The notes: generated by a model not told the origin, from the sequence alone. A DNA stretch of 64,000 bases from Massospora cicadina (GCA_022478985.1 JAKSZP010017439.1:1-64000), one strand, 5' to 3'; positions 45,384-57,491 are shown, numbered from the stretch's first letter. Numbers and translations are program-made.

Positions 45384-47260
45384 CATCATTCCTCTTGCCT
45401 AGATTTCCTGCGAGAAAAGGACTGGGGCATGAGAAAAACTGCTTCAAACACCTGGTCAAATACTTCATTGGTTCAAGTGGAGTATACTCATCAATGCTCA
45501 ACGCTGCTTGGGATAACCTTTGGCATATGGCGTTCTTCCTCTTCCTCCTCACTACCGCCTTCTCAGAGCACAGCCCCACGACCTTATAACATGCTGAGCT
45601 GATCAATTTACTCATGATGATATTAGTCCTGGGATCCAGTTTTCCCCTTCATGGTATATGACCCGCTGTCATATTCAGGATTCTTGGTCCGGCGTCCTTG
45701 ATTACCTGGTTTTCTCCTCATCCTAGACAGGAGACTCTTGCCATTGATGTTCGTTTCATGGCTTGATTAAGAATACTTATTTCTATTTGCCCTAGTTATT
45801 TTGCTCATAACCTCTTGACTGTAAGTCATTCCTAATTCTTCCCTTGGAAAGCTTATCTCATTAAAATTGAGATTGATTTCCCTGAAATTGGAACATAATG
45901 GATTATAGAGTGCATAATGTCATTCTCTATATAAGTCTGACATCCCCCTCTCATCCAGCTCATATGTCAGATTCCGATCTTGCTACCAGCAGCTCCTCAA
46001 CAGTCTGCCTGATCTCAACCTCCATCTCTTCCACCAGATGAGTTGGGATGCTTGATGGAACCTCTTTTATGGTCCTTTCAGGACTCATACGCCTAGTCTG
46101 GCGCCAGTGGCTATTCCTTCCATAGAATTACCAGAAATGGTAACTAATCCTTCCAAAACCAGGCTGGCCATCGTTTTAAACTACTCTCAGATGACTCTTC
46201 CCTTGCAGTCAATTCCAAAGTTAGAATTTAAAACCCTCCTGTATTCAGCTTCTTTCGCTGATGCTCTAAACATCATTGTAGATGCTCCAGAGATTATTTC
46301 AGTTGCTCTGGATTGTTTGTTCCTGGCTGTGTCAGATCTGCTCCCTGAGTTCCTCTTCTGACTCAGTCAATTTAACAAACCCGCTGTACTGGTTTCTGAG
46401 CTCTCAATTGGTAACAGTATACACTTACAGCTCCCCTATGCTGAACTCCAGGCCCAAGTCACTGAGAATTTGACATTAGCACTGAATCCCTCTGATCTGG
46501 ATAGCCTTCTGGATCTGAATACTGCCGCTTTTGCTCTTTGCTTTGCTGACCAAGTTCTTCATAGTTGGTCTACAAAGCCTCCAGCCTCACCTGGATTCCA
46601 CCGTTCATTCAGCTTTAGCTTCTATGAAGCCTGTAGTCGCCGCTTGCAGGATGCAATTCGCTCTCTGCACAACTGCCTCTTCTCCAGAGCTTCCTATCGG
46701 TATTTCCGCTGATGGCGTTAATAGGGGTCATGATTTGACAACCCTCATCGAGTATTCCTTCTTTGCTGCTGGCCCACATGTCCGGTGTCCTTGATGAAGC
46801 TCATTTATGGGTGCTCAAGACAAATCTTCCAGCTCCAGTGCCATATTAGGATTACTCAGGGTTATTCACTGATTGCCTCTTTCTTAGTTGCTTCTTTCCT
46901 CCCCACTCTGGGGTTTCACAATTAGCATCTTCCAAAATTTTAATTTCCCTTCCCCTAGATGCTTTTTCTCAGGGCTCAGCATCCACTTAACAAACATGGT
47001 TTTGTGTAGGTCTCGCCCTTGCAAGAGTCCAATTGCATATCAATTTGACAGGCTGTTTATTTCTACCGCGATCCATCCTCCCTCCCCAAGAGGCGACATA
47101 GGCGGAATCATCCCCATACTGAGGACAATCAATAAAAATAAAAATTCTAAAAATATATCAGCTTTTTTATCTATGCATTTAAAATCTTTTTATCAATATT
47201 TTTTACCAATTTTTTTTTCTTTATTCTTCTTTTTCAAGTGGGACTTGAACTTGTTTTAAT
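45384..47260 (-). other. Long post-integrase region of element H
   Basis: Almost 1.9 kb separate the end of integrase from the 3' LTR. On the minus strand there are relics that could be a further protein: GDDSAYVASWGGRMDRG (about 47060-47115), a Glu/Gln-rich helical stretch KLTESEEELREQI (about 46320-46370) and VEEMEVEIRQTVEELLVA (about 45985-46045). On the plus strand two frames of about 85 residues exist (46107-46361 and 46531-46794) and may be shadows. I recognise no domain, so this is either a degraded extra ORF or a long 3' UTR. Confidence 0.45.
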
Positions 47261-47264
47261 TAAG

Positions 47265-48600
47265 AGGTTCATCCTTTCCCCCAAACTGGGTCCTGGGTAC
47301 TTAAACCTACCAGTTTTCCATGGTTCAGAGGTCCTTTTTTCAGACTTAACCATCTAAATTGGTTCAGAGGTACTTTTTGGACTTGACCTAATCATCAGGA
47401 AATGACCAACTTAATGGTTCATCGGTCCTTTGGGAACTATTTTATTTTTTTTCAATCCAACGCTTTAGATACTTAGTGTGGACTCAATTTACAACCCTTC
47501 CATCTAAGAGATTCTTGATGGAATAAGCATCAGTTGCTAACTTGGCAGTTACTTTGAACGGACCCAACCACAATGCATCTAATTTGTTTCTTCATCCAAA
47601 ACCATGCGTATTGAAATAGGTGACTCTTTCCCCTATTTGATATTCTTCTAATGCCAGTTAGTTTTTTTCATCCGTTGATTTTGCTCATATCCTTTTCTTC
47701 AAGTTTGTATCAAATGCTTGAGATTGTATATCAATCAGGATACTCATCAGTTAGTTCAAGTTTTGCTCAGTACTCATCCCCGATGTAGGTTCCACTACCA
47801 AATATAATATCAGCGGCAACGCGGCCTTTCTTCCATATAGTAATTCAATTGGCGTCTTTCCCGTTGCCATATGATGACTAATATTGTAGGCGAATGTCAC
47901 CAAACTCAGGTACATTCCCAACGCGGAAGTTCTCCCTGCAACTAACTTCCTCAGCATCATGGCCAGCGTCCCATTGACCCATTTTACCAGTCCATTCATC
48001 TCCTGCAGGTATGGTACTGACATGAATCCTTGGATCCCCATTATTTCATTTAGCCTCAGGATCACATGAGATGTGAAGTATGTCCCATTTTCGCTCAGTA
48101 GGACTTGCGGACATCCATGCCAGTATACTACTTGATCCAGGATGAATCTCGTAGTACTGGTAGCATCTACTCTGGTTAGGGCCTTCATTTCGACCCATCT
48201 CATCAGATGGTTGATGGCAACTATGATGTACTTGACTCCCCTTGTGCTCATTGCCAACAGTCCCATCATGTCAATGGACATCATGTGCCATGCAAATCCA
48301 GGGCGGACCAGTCAGTATCCAGTTGTGTTCTTGTGTGGTTTATGCAGCTGGCACTCCACACAACAAGCCAGATGATCTGCGACATTGCAGTTAATTGAAT
48401 TCTAGTAATAATACTGGCGAATATGGTTGGTTGTTTTCCTCAGGCTTTGTGCCCAACAACCTTGTGAGCTGCTTGTACTATTGCTGATCTTTCCAATGGT
48501 TTCAGGAATAATAGCTGCTTCCCATTGATCGTCTTGAATACTTGTCCTTCCATAGTCTCAGTGTTTTCCATTGCTTTTCAAAGTGCACCTTGGATTTCTC
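47265..48600 (-). pseudogene. Integrase of element H
   Basis: The zinc-binding region ends with CNVADHLACCVECQLHKPHK (about 48335-48400). The intact frame 47751-48284 covers the core: MMSIDMMGLLAMSTRG, CPQVLLSENGTYFTSH and NGLVKWVNGTLAMML. Compared with the usual D-D-E triad the second Asp is Glu (SEN instead of SDN) and the Glu is Lys (VKW instead of VER), so it is inactive. The C-terminal part reads LWLGPFKVTAKLATDAYS and continues to about 47265. Confidence 0.9.
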
Positions 48601-48849
48601 GAGGCTCGTCCCCAATTCCTCCTTTGACCATTCTCTGGAATAGCTCATCTACCTGCGGGTATACCAACTGGACCATTGGCAACCGCGATAAGCCATCCGC
48701 GTTCTGGTGAGAGGTTCCCACTTGGTGGACTATCTCTAATTGTAAGCCTGAAGCTTAAGTGCCCAACGGGCCAGTCATCCTTCTGGTTCTCTTAGATTGT
48801 GCAGTTAACGCAGTGAAAAGTGGTCCATCACCACCTTAAAGTGCGTTCC

Positions 48850-49170
48850 TTAGACATACACCCAAAACTGCTTGCGTGCATATATGACTGCAAGGCATTT
48901 CTGCTCAGTTACAGTGTAGTTCCTCTCAGCGGCTGAGAATGTCCGGCTCACATACGCCACCAGATGCTCGTCCCCAAGTTTTTCTACTTGGCTCAGTATG
49001 GCGCTGATCGCCATCAACAAAGAATCAGTTTGAATGATAAACTCCTGATTGAAATTTGAATATTTCAGAATCGGCGAATCTACCAAATACTGGCATACCT
49101 CATCAAAGGAGCTGTGGGCCTCTTCATTCCATACAAATCCTTTTTTTGGATCCTTTAATAAATGAAACAA
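48850..49170 (-). pseudogene. RNase H of element H
   Basis: One open frame reads KDPKKGFVWNEEAHSSFDEV (the RT-RNase H connection), then FIIQTDSLLMAISAILSQ, HLVAYVSRTFSAAERNYT and VTEQKCLAVIYA. The first and second acidic positions are present. Beyond 48850 the third block is frameshifted. It sits between RT and integrase in normal order. Confidence 0.88.
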
Positions 49171-49231
49171 AGGCTCTTCTATTCAGGCGAAGTCTCAAAT
49201 AAATCTTCTGTATTATCTAACCATCCCAAGG

Positions 49232-49920
49232 TTACTTGGATGTCTTGGACACTCTATGGTCAGCTATAAGCTCTATAGCTGCTAGCTTCTGGGTTTGTGG
49301 CTGCAATCCACTTGAGTTGATCACAAATCCCAGGTATTCCAACTCTTTTTTGAAGAAGTGGCACTTCCTTGGCTTGATCTTCAGGTTAGCCGCGGACAGC
49401 ATCTTTAAAACTTCTTCCAAGTGGTGCAGGTGATCAGTAAACGTTCTACTGAACACATTGATATCGTCCAGATATACCAGGATGCACAACAACTTCAGGT
49501 CGCTTAATATCGTGTCCATGGCCCTCTGGAACGTCGCAGGCGCATTGCAGAGACCATGGGGCATCCTTGCCAGCTGGTATAACCCCTGCACAGTAATAAT
49601 CGCGCATTTTTCTTGATCTTCTTCTGGCAATTCAATATGCCAGTATCCCAAGATTAGATCCATCACGGAGAAATACTTCGCTTCTCCTAATTGATCCAGC
49701 ATGTTGTCAATCCTCAGTAGAGGATACGAATTCTTCTTCATAATTTTGTTTAGCCTCTGATAGTCAATCACCACCTGATTTGATCCATCCTTCTTCTTCA
49801 CAATCAGAATTTGACTCGCCCAGGGACTTGACAACAGAACTAGAAGCCCATGCTTCACTAGTTTGCTGATCTCATCTTCCACTACCGCTTCAGCGGTCTT
49901 TAATCTTCAGATTGGTCTCA
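49232..49920 (-). pseudogene. Reverse transcriptase of element H
   Basis: An uninterrupted 216-residue frame carries nearly all RT blocks: LLSSPWASQILIVKKKDGS, VVIDYQRLNKIMKKNSYPL, AKYFSVMDLILGYWHIEL, MPHGLCNAPATFQRAMDT, ILVYLDDINVFSRTF (catalytic YLDD intact) and KCHFFKKELEYLGFVIN. It is the best conserved RT in the window and the most useful for classifying this lineage. The frame opens inside the domain, and the preceding part in another frame reaches about 49920. Confidence 0.95.
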
Positions 49921-50152
49921 TCCTTATTGGTAGATTTTCCCCGGTGTTGACCTTATAAATTATGTCTCATGCGCATTGCAAATAATGGTTGACCTGAGTT
50001 AACACTTCCTAATATTTCTCAAATAATTTGAGCAACTTCTCCTTCTGGCATTCTGGCAGATCAGCAAGCTGCTCTCTACCAACCAATAGGTTGATGCTTT
50101 TGGCTACCCCAGCTGGTAATCCCATTTCATCAAGAGACCCAAAATTGTGGAA

Positions 50153-50470
50153 TCATCTCAATTTGGCCATTGGGATCAAATGAATAAATGTGATGATCTG
50201 ATTCCTCTTGATCTTCATCGGTTTTTGCTCAAATTCTCCAGGAGAACTCGTATTTCTCCATGGACTGGCATTATTATCCCAGGAGCCACCCATGGCTCCG
50301 CTCTGGACTTCTTCCAGGGAATTCTGACCTCCCCATACAACAGCTCCAGAATCTCCAAATTCAACCCTGTGTTGACTAATATCTGCGATCTGGCTGTTAT
50401 GGTCCTTTCTTTCTTGATCCTTAATGGAATTCCCCAGTTTTCTAGGATTTCCGCCAGCATCTCGCGTCAC
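50153..50470 (-). pseudogene. Region between protease and RT of element H
   Basis: Overlapping minus-strand frames (50153-50470 and 50215-50460) include LNLEILELLYGEVRIPWKKS and IIMPVHGEIRVLLENL. Segments rich in hydrophobic beta-like patches commonly bridge protease and RT in Ty3-type elements, so this is read as part of the same polyprotein. No separate domain is recognised. Confidence 0.5.
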
Positions 50471-50490
50471 TTCCTACCAACTAATTGGTA

Positions 50491-50922
50491 TCAAATTGGT
50501 ACAATGACATCAGTGTATATCAGATTAATGAAGTTGTTTCTCCTATTCAACGGAGCTTCACCATCCTTCTGGTATACCAATGGTAACGTCTGACCCAGGA
50601 TGGTCAACATATTATCCTTGAAGTTACATTTAACTCCGTACTTCTGTAGAAACTCCGTTCTGATCAGGATATTATAGCTTTGGCTCTCCAAAACTATCGC
50701 TGGTGCAGATACCACCAATGACCCAAATTGTAGTGGCAGCGCACCATATGCTCCACAGGAAATGGTGGTGTTTGGCCCAGCGGTTCCATATTCTCTCTTG
50801 TGTTCCAAGTCCGGCGAGATCTTCATCCTTTTCACCAGTTTGGTTGACACAATATTGATGGGCGCTCCACTATTGACAATCACCCTCACCGTTACTTGAT
50901 TCACTTGAATATATGTGTACAC
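50491..50922 (-). pseudogene. Aspartic protease of element H
   Basis: The frame (143 residues) reads VTVRVIVNSGAPINIVS, where the catalytic Asp of the D-[ST]-G triad is Asn (codon AAT). It continues SPDLEHKREYGTAG, YGALPLQFGSLVVSAPAIVL and YNILIRTEFLQKYG. The surrounding sequence is well kept, so the loss is a point change (GAT to AAT). The protease would have matured Gag-Pol. It follows Gag in a different frame. Confidence 0.9.
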
Positions 50923-52600
50923 TCAGAGTATTGTAATATAGTATTTACTGAGTGAATGGCGGCATTATTAGCCAAATATAGGGTGTAAATAATCTGCGCT
51001 GATATTTCAGTAAACAATTCCTTTATCACGCTGAGGGAGATTGACAGATTGGCCTCATCTAAACGGATGTCTGATAACTCATCAGGATTCTCAGCGGTTT
51101 GAATCTTCTCCAACAGTTGTTGGGCATATGGCCGGGCAACTTCCTGATTTATCTTGGGGTAGATCTTCTTCACTCTGGCTTTGGTCACGGCATTCACATC
51201 CATGTTGACCACATGGTATAGCTGATCCTGCTCATCATCTACAAACAGATTGCTAATTTCTATTTCTTCATTCATGATATCATGAAGAACAGGAGATCTA
51301 CCCCACACTAGACTGTTCCTTGTCTAGGCAGTGGGCCCTTTTCCCAAATATTTGGCAACTGATGTCTCCTTGTCCTGGACCACGTTAATCTGATACTTTG
51401 GCTTTTTGCAGTGTGCGGCGCAATGTCCTTTCCCACCACACTGATAGCAGACCTTCTCTTTCTTGCTTAACCGTCTGAATTCCTCAGGCTTATTTCCTGG
51501 TACACTTTGGTTGGTAGCCTCTTTTGCTCATTCGTTTCCCTTCATGGGATTCAAATTTTGGACCGGATTTGACTTGAAGCTTCTATTTGGGGCATCAAAT
51601 GTCACTCCCAAAATCTTCAGGCTGTCTACCATTTGTGAGGTAGTTATCTCCATCGCAAATATAGAAGACATCATTTGATGCAAATTGTGATAGGGCCAAA
51701 GGGCTGCTTGTAAAGCGATTTTAGCAGCAAAGTCATCTAAAACTTTTGCTTCAGCCAGATCTGTGATTCCTGATAAAATTAATCTGCGAAGATAGAAAGA
51801 GACTCATCTATATGAAATTGAGTTCTCATAAATTCTTGCTTGCATTTTGACATGTGGGTTGGACTCCTGAACTCCTTCATTATGGCCACCTTTGCCTTGG
51901 CATATGACCAGTTGTCCCCCTCCAGGTGGGGTAACAATAGATTCTGGTAGTCAGTGTCAAGCAGTTCATGACTGTTGACGCCTTTTGACGATCCCCATAT
52001 CTGTTCATAGTCATGTCAAACGGTTGGAAAAATGCTGGGGAATTATACTGATGGAATTTTGGCAATTTTAGTATTGCTTTAAATTCCTCCGAGTCATTTC
52101 AGGCTGATTCTCTTGGTTTGGCTACTCGGCTAACTTGTAAAGTGACTTTGGGCATCATCTCCAAAAAATGCATTAAAGGCAGGTGGCATATTTCTTGGGG
52201 TATTTGCCTTCCCAAGTATCATGCGAGGACTTCTCTCTTCAGCATCTCTGGCCATATTAGGCTCACAAGCACATCAGTAAGCTTTCAAGTCCTCCACTTC
52301 TTTTATCAATTTCTCAATATATGCACTAAACTTTCTTAAATGAACGTGATCCACTTCTAGCTACATTTTCAGGAATAGGACTTCTTGAATGATGTCTCCT
52401 TCTTTCTTCTTCAATGAGTTTACTTTGACGAATAACTCATTCCTAAAGTTTACTACATTTTCTACTCCTTCCTCCACCTTGGTGACTCATTCTTCCAAAG
52501 CTGCAAACTCCTAATGGTCCGCTGAGTTTAAGGCATTCTGATTCACAGTGGCGATCTCTGTCACAGCTTGCGCATTTATTCTTTATATGACATTATAATA
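50901..52600 (-). pseudogene. Gag of element H
   Basis: From 52600 downward the protein starts with a long coiled coil (VEEGVENVVNFRNELFVKVN, LRKFSAYIEKLIKEVEDLKA). A capsid region follows (frame 51880-52065 and KQEFMRTQFHIDESLSIFAD near 51800). A zinc knuckle VCYQCGGKGHCAAHCKKPK, all four ligands present, lies at about 51405-51460. The last frame (50901-51308) contains LFVDDEQDQLYHVVNM and an acidic, Leu-rich C-terminus. It is interrupted by several stops. Gag assembles the particle and binds the RNA. Confidence 0.88.
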
Positions 52601-52617
52601 GATTCTTTACTTAACTA

Positions 52618-52635
52618 CCCTGTAGTGAGCACCAA
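52618..52635 (-). promoter_or_regulatory. Primer-binding site of element H
   Basis: On the minus strand TTGGTGCTCACTACAGGG directly follows the 5' LTR end. It shares TGGTGCTCACTACA with the site of element I. Confidence 0.75.
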
Positions 52636-52637
52636 CT

Positions 52638-53785
52638 CATAAAAATTTACTCTTGGTTGATTTTCAGCTGTCAACTCAGTAACCTTTTTACTGCACAGGT
52701 TCAATTTCCTCATGCACTTTGTTGCATTATATAGAAGGTATTAATTAATAATAGTATGGAGACTATTATCCATAGTTGAGATTGAACTATTCTTTACCCA
52801 ACGCTTCAGCCAGTACTTCCAAGTAAATACTGTAAGTCATACTTGTAGAAATTCGTTCCCTATATTCTTGCCCACCTGATCTTCATTAAGATACCCCGTT
52901 AACAGTCTCTATTGGCCCAACACACAGTCGGCAGCTATCCCTGATTGTGGTTCCTTCATCTCTAGATCCCCACTCGGATATTTACTCTTCTCTTTGAGAG
53001 TCTTCCAATTATTGCCTTCTGCAATAATATCCTTAAGATGGAACAACACAATAGAAGCTGATAGTCTAACTATACACCAATTTGACAATATAACTGTAGC
53101 TAATAATGCTTTTGTAGATAATAATTGCCAGTAATAATAATTGTTTTTATTATAGTAAATCCTAGGGAATTATATAGTAGGGTATTCTGCTGTCTAACAC
53201 CCAGTTGACACCTCTTCAATGAAATGGCAACTGTTGCCATTGAATCACCCTTCCTCGTTTTGGCAGCGATGATCTTCCCCATCCAGGCTAGGATTCCATC
53301 ATTGGACATCCTTGAGACCTCAAATGGAAAGAGTCAGAAAATGTGTCCCTAACGTTTTCCTCTAAATCCAAGCGAACCAACCATAATTGGCTAGTGACCT
53401 GCTTAGATAATGGGACTTATTACCCATTATGGCAGTTACCTCACCAACCAATTGACTTGCTAGTTGCAGGTGGCATCACTCGCCTCACAACTCACTATTC
53501 ATTCCCAATCAGTCAGCGATGAAACCTGACCAATCCCAATCAGTACACCTGATAGTTAATCACTATCTGATGTCCCTACTTTGTTGGCCGCTCAACCGAT
53601 GAGATTTTAGTTTTCATCTGGGTCAATCCCTAATGAATACAACCAGGTGAAAATCCCAAAATCCCCCAAACGTAGTTCCTCCAAAACTCGGGCCAACCAA
53701 TTTCTGATTCACTTTGCCTTAGGGAATTTTCCCCTAGCGACACCAAGTAATCTAGCAGTCTGGGATATGGGAAAAAAACCCAACA
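52638..53785 (-). repeat. Right (5') LTR of element H
   Basis: Aligns with 44231-45383, ends CCCAACA in plus orientation and is followed by target duplication GGGGC. The LTR edge near the primer site is mutated, with TG in place of CA on the minus strand. Confidence 0.92.
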
Positions 53786-53849
53786 GGGGCTAAGTGTTAT
53801 ATCGAATATTTTGTTCATTCTGATCTCCATCACCTCCTAAATGAGTTGA

Positions 53850-55227
53850 GTTGCACCATCATGAAGTCTCCTGACAACTAGGGCTTACACAAACCCTACA
53901 TTAACACACTGTCAATTTCTATAATGCAGCCTCTTTCGTTGTCCACAATAATTGATAAGCCATTGCCAATAACTGATGATTAATCAATGTGGACCTTAAC
54001 CAACTCACGGCATTGGAAAGCAGAATTTCTGGCTACCTTAAGGACCAGCTCCATCAGAATGTACAACTCCTTGAGGTTTTTGGTACCAACGCTTCACCCA
54101 AGTCAAGTACCTGATGCAGACACTTCAACAGCACTACCAGGAGCTAGCCTCTTATGACTTCGACTTAAGGAATAAAGGGCCTGAAGGTCTCCTTGGGCCT
54201 CAAGGGCCCTCTGGCCCCGCAGTGCCTACTTCAGGAGACCTTAAAGACTCCTTGAGAAAGGACATAATGGCAGCCCTCGCCGCCTTATAGAGCTAGATCC
54301 ATAATGTGGTTAAAGGGCCAATCTCCAAATGTATGAAGTCCCTCTTGACACTAGGGTCTCAATTGAGGCCTTGTTGGATGAAATGTGTAATTTTAGCGCC
54401 TTCACCAAGCTCACCAATAGTCACATTTTCCATCTTGAGCGAACATGCCAAGGGTTTGACACCCTCATGAACAACTTTAAACGCCAAAGACTTCTTCAGC
54501 ACGCCGACATACAAGTATTAAAGGAGCAGGTGGCTCACAAGACCTCCATTACCTCCATAAACTGAAACAGGGATGATATTCAAGAGGACCTCCAGGTTTT
54601 GATGACGGTTGGATCAGCAGGCTTCCCATAACTACACAGAAACCGAAATTTCCAAGCATGCAACAATCTCTGGTGGCAATACCCTTTCAACTCCTTTTGT
54701 AACTAAGTTAATCCTAGATTTAAGGAGAAGTTCACCCCGGCCAGGAAAGTATTTCCTCTTTCCTATATGTGTATGAGAGTTCCATGTAAGAGGCTACCAA
54801 ATAGTAGAAATTGAAAAATCCACTCCTGCCTGAATAAAATTGAACAGGAGATTATAAAACCCCATCTAAAGGGATGCCACACATGGGAACAGGTCTGCAA
54901 CGCCTTGTACAAGAATTTGGCAGCTACCAGACCCTGGCCAATCAAATGCAAGCGTTCATGGATATTCACCTATAAAGGAGGACCCTGTGGAGTAAGCCAG
55001 CCAATTATATGCACAAGCACAGCCTTTAATAACCACAAACTTCATTGCCTTGGACAACGCCATAACTGCTGTCATGCCGTGGTGGGGTCTTAACCTGATG
55101 TTCAGATGAATATGATCGACCATAAAAATTGTTTTACTTGCATTTGGTGTTTAAGAAAGCCCTTAACAAGATAATTGCGTCAAAATTTTACATCCTAAAG
55201 CCACCGCCTCTGTCTTGTCTAACCATC
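53850..55227 (+). pseudogene. Gag of element J, degraded
   Basis: Frames give a helical N-terminus (TALESRISGYLKDQLHQNVQ, LLEVF, about 54005-54085). A perfect short collagen-like tract GPEGLLGPQGPSGPA (about 54176-54220) follows, leading to LKDSLRKDIMAALAAL. The capsid part includes HMGTGLQRLVQEFGSYQTL and NQMQAFMDIH (about 54880-54970). A zinc-knuckle relic reads HKNCFTCIWCLRKPL (about 55120-55165). Stops and shifts are frequent. It is cut by element I at 55228, with protease and RT following after 61600. Confidence 0.65.
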
Positions 55228-56064
55228 TGTCAGAAATTTTTTTCTTCTTTAAGGGAGAAGAATGCTTTGGGTACAGAATAGTCCTAATGATGGGGGAGTC
55301 CACCCATGCACCAACTCAAATTTGGTGCTTGTTGGACAATTACCTGTCCAAGTTTATGATAATGATGTTTCAAATTTCAATAACTATAAAATCGGCCCAA
55401 AAGCCCTGGTCAATTATCAGTGGAATCCTTAGAGCTGGGGTAGTACTTCCAACCCCTCCTCTGGTCAAATAACTCTATGATTAAGGGCAGGGCTACACCA
55501 AGCCTGCGGCGAAATCAAGGGAGTTGCACTGAGGGTTCTCCCCATCCTGATTATAATTTAATTCAAGCATCTACGCTGGGACCACCTCCTTTTATAGACG
55601 TGGAGGGGATCCCAAAAGGGGCAACTAATTTCTCTTATGGTGATTGCCTAAAATATATAGGATTTTTGCATCATTGACTTGTAATACCTACTCTTAATCC
55701 TCTATTAGCTGTTCTGGATAAAGCGATGCTATTTTTGAGAGCTTTGATAAGTCGAACACCCACATTTTCTAAATAGGCTTGAAGCTAATAATGAATTTAT
55801 GCATATCTTGCTTCAATCCTTGAGTTAATTAAATACTAAGCAGCGAGGTCAATATAGGGCTCGCTTCTTGATACTCTTGCTGCCAGTAATAAAAAATTTA
55901 TTAGATCCAACCTTTATCTTAACTTATAAAAGTAGATAATTTAACTAGTGGTCACAAAACCTCTTCATATATATTGGCAGTTGAGATAGATACTTATCCT
56001 GCCAGATTGTTGAAATCAGGGGCTAATTAGCACCTTCAAGCTTACAAAAACCCTGACTCCAACA
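55228..56064 (+). repeat. 5' LTR of element I
   Basis: Aligns with 60733-61594, for example through the shared words AAGCCCTGGTCAATTATCAG and TTATAGACGTGGAGGGGATC. It has the uninterrupted site where micro-insertion 5 entered the other LTR (about 55521-55540). Confidence 0.92.
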
Positions 56065-56066
56065 AG

Positions 56067-56084
56067 TGGTGCTCACTACATGGG
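56067..56084 (+). promoter_or_regulatory. Primer-binding site of element I
   Basis: TGGTGCTCACTACATGGG begins two bases after the 5' LTR. It is the same word as in elements H and J and shares its first eight bases with D. Confidence 0.75.
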
Positions 56085-56109
56085 GTAGTACACCACACAA
56101 AAACTTAAA

Positions 56110-57150
56110 TGGTGGGTGTTGGGGTAATTAACCCTCACAACCTCCCCACTGTTTCTGAACCCCGGATAGTTGCCCTTGAACAACAACTAGCCAGCGCTTT
56201 ATCACGACTTAAAAAGCTTGAACAATCGCCTTTCAAAAAACCCTTAAAAGACAAGTTTATCCCTGGTTAGGGTAGCATTGCTACGTTCATATATATCTAT
56301 GCATCTGTCATGCAAGGCGCAACTGACCACCAGAAAGTTAAGAACATCCTTTCTTGTTTGAGTTGCCTTGTCCAAGAGATAATGGTCCCTCATATTGATA
56401 CTCTGCGCACCTGGGCCGAGGTTAAGGAAGATTTTGTAGCTGAATTTGGCTCCAAGCAGAGTCTAAACAGGAAAAACATGCCTTTATGTACCTTAGTAAG
56501 TATGATGATGAACGTATTACTGCCTTTGCCGAAAGAAAAATCTTGCTGCCCAGAGGTTGTCAACTTCTAACATGCTACCCCTGGATGATGGCATCGTTGC
56601 CATGTTAACTGGGCTAGCTTCTCAACCTTCTTTAGATATGCATATCATTTCAGTGAAGCACAGCTTCAAAAATGTCCACGACATTTAAGAGGCTTTGTTA
56701 TATGTTGCTGATTTTAATACCTGTGCGACCACCAACAAAGCTGTGGTGAAACCCCAAGTTCTAACCTTTGATGAGTTTTTGCCTGCAGGGCAGTGGACGG
56801 TGGCTCCAACGACCTCCATGGGGCCTCCTAGACCTATCCACCTCGTGAAACCTGCTCCTTCAAGGCGACTCAAAGCAGACATCACATCATCCCATAGGTC
56901 TGAGCCCTTCAAAGCAGTTAATACTGCTTCCGTCCCAGCTCATTAAAGCCACAGTGCCTTCCCCCCAGCCAAGCTGGTAGTCGCACACCCTAAGGGCAAC
57001 CCCTGCAACAAGAAAGGGCTTGCTGGAAAAACTTATGATTAGAGGATAGCTACCCAACCTCATATGCCTGACTCCCCTACTTCAGTTGCTTTATTACCAT
57101 TTGTGAGAATACCCCTATAGACGAATCTGAAGGGGTTATAAGAATGTTGG
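56110..57150 (+). pseudogene. Gag of element I
   Basis: Starts MVGVGVINPHNLP at 56110 and passes through a coiled coil (IVALEQQLASALSRLKKLEQ). A capsid frame at 56310-56570 (ATDHQKVKNILSCLSCLVQE, LRTWAEVKEDFVAEFGSKQS) is the standard retrotransposon gag region. The C-terminal frame 56695-56946 is Pro- and Ser-rich. No zinc knuckle was recognised with certainty. Several stops and a frameshift near 56570 inactivate it. Confidence 0.78.
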
Positions 57151-57159
57151 TTACTATGA

Positions 57160-57491
57160 CTGGGAGTATCCGCTGAAGTGGAGGTTCCTGATCATTTGAG
57201 CTCTGGAGGAGTAGACGAGACCACCATACATGAGGACACATACCTCAGCCAAGCTCTAGGGTGTCCCAAGATTATTGACACTGCTAGCGATGTGTATCAG
57301 CTCCTAGATGGCTTAATTAGACCTCTTCAGCAGGTCCATGTGGGAATCCAGCAAGTTTTATGCTCTCTGGTGCTAAATTCAGCCATATTTCCACAAAAAC
57401 TTTTATCTAAAAGATACTTTTTGAATAAAAGTAAAGAATTTTTTTATAGGCTTTTATTAGTTGTGGACAAGAGATCAAAAGCGAACACTCT
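57160..57491 (+). pseudogene. Gag-protease linker region of element I
   Basis: An open frame (57178-57585) of 135 residues includes YLSQALGCPKIIDTASDVYQ and LLDGLIRPLQQVHVGIQQVL. Its C-terminal part runs into the inserted SINE and so is not native. The region lies between the capsid and the protease and has no recognisable domain. Confidence 0.35.

Larger units (their letters stand above)
44231..53785 (-). mobile_element. Ty3-type LTR retrotransposon H, complete but defective
   Basis: LTRs of 1153 bp (44231-45383) and 1148 bp (52638-53785) are flanked by a perfect GGGGC duplication (44226-44230 and 53786-53790). On the minus strand the order is primer site, gag, protease, RT, RNase H and integrase, then 1.9 kb without recognised genes before the 3' LTR. 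Key residues are mutated in protease and integrase. The element interrupts J. It has no chromodomain, and its protease and primer site tie it to elements D, I and J. Confidence 0.93.

Noticed and set aside
46888..47259. 123-residue plus-strand frame ending in a Phe/Leu-rich tail, resembling a membrane protein
   Set aside because: The hydrophobic end comes from a T-rich tract and the frame is antisense to a better-supported minus-strand element. No signal of coding was seen.
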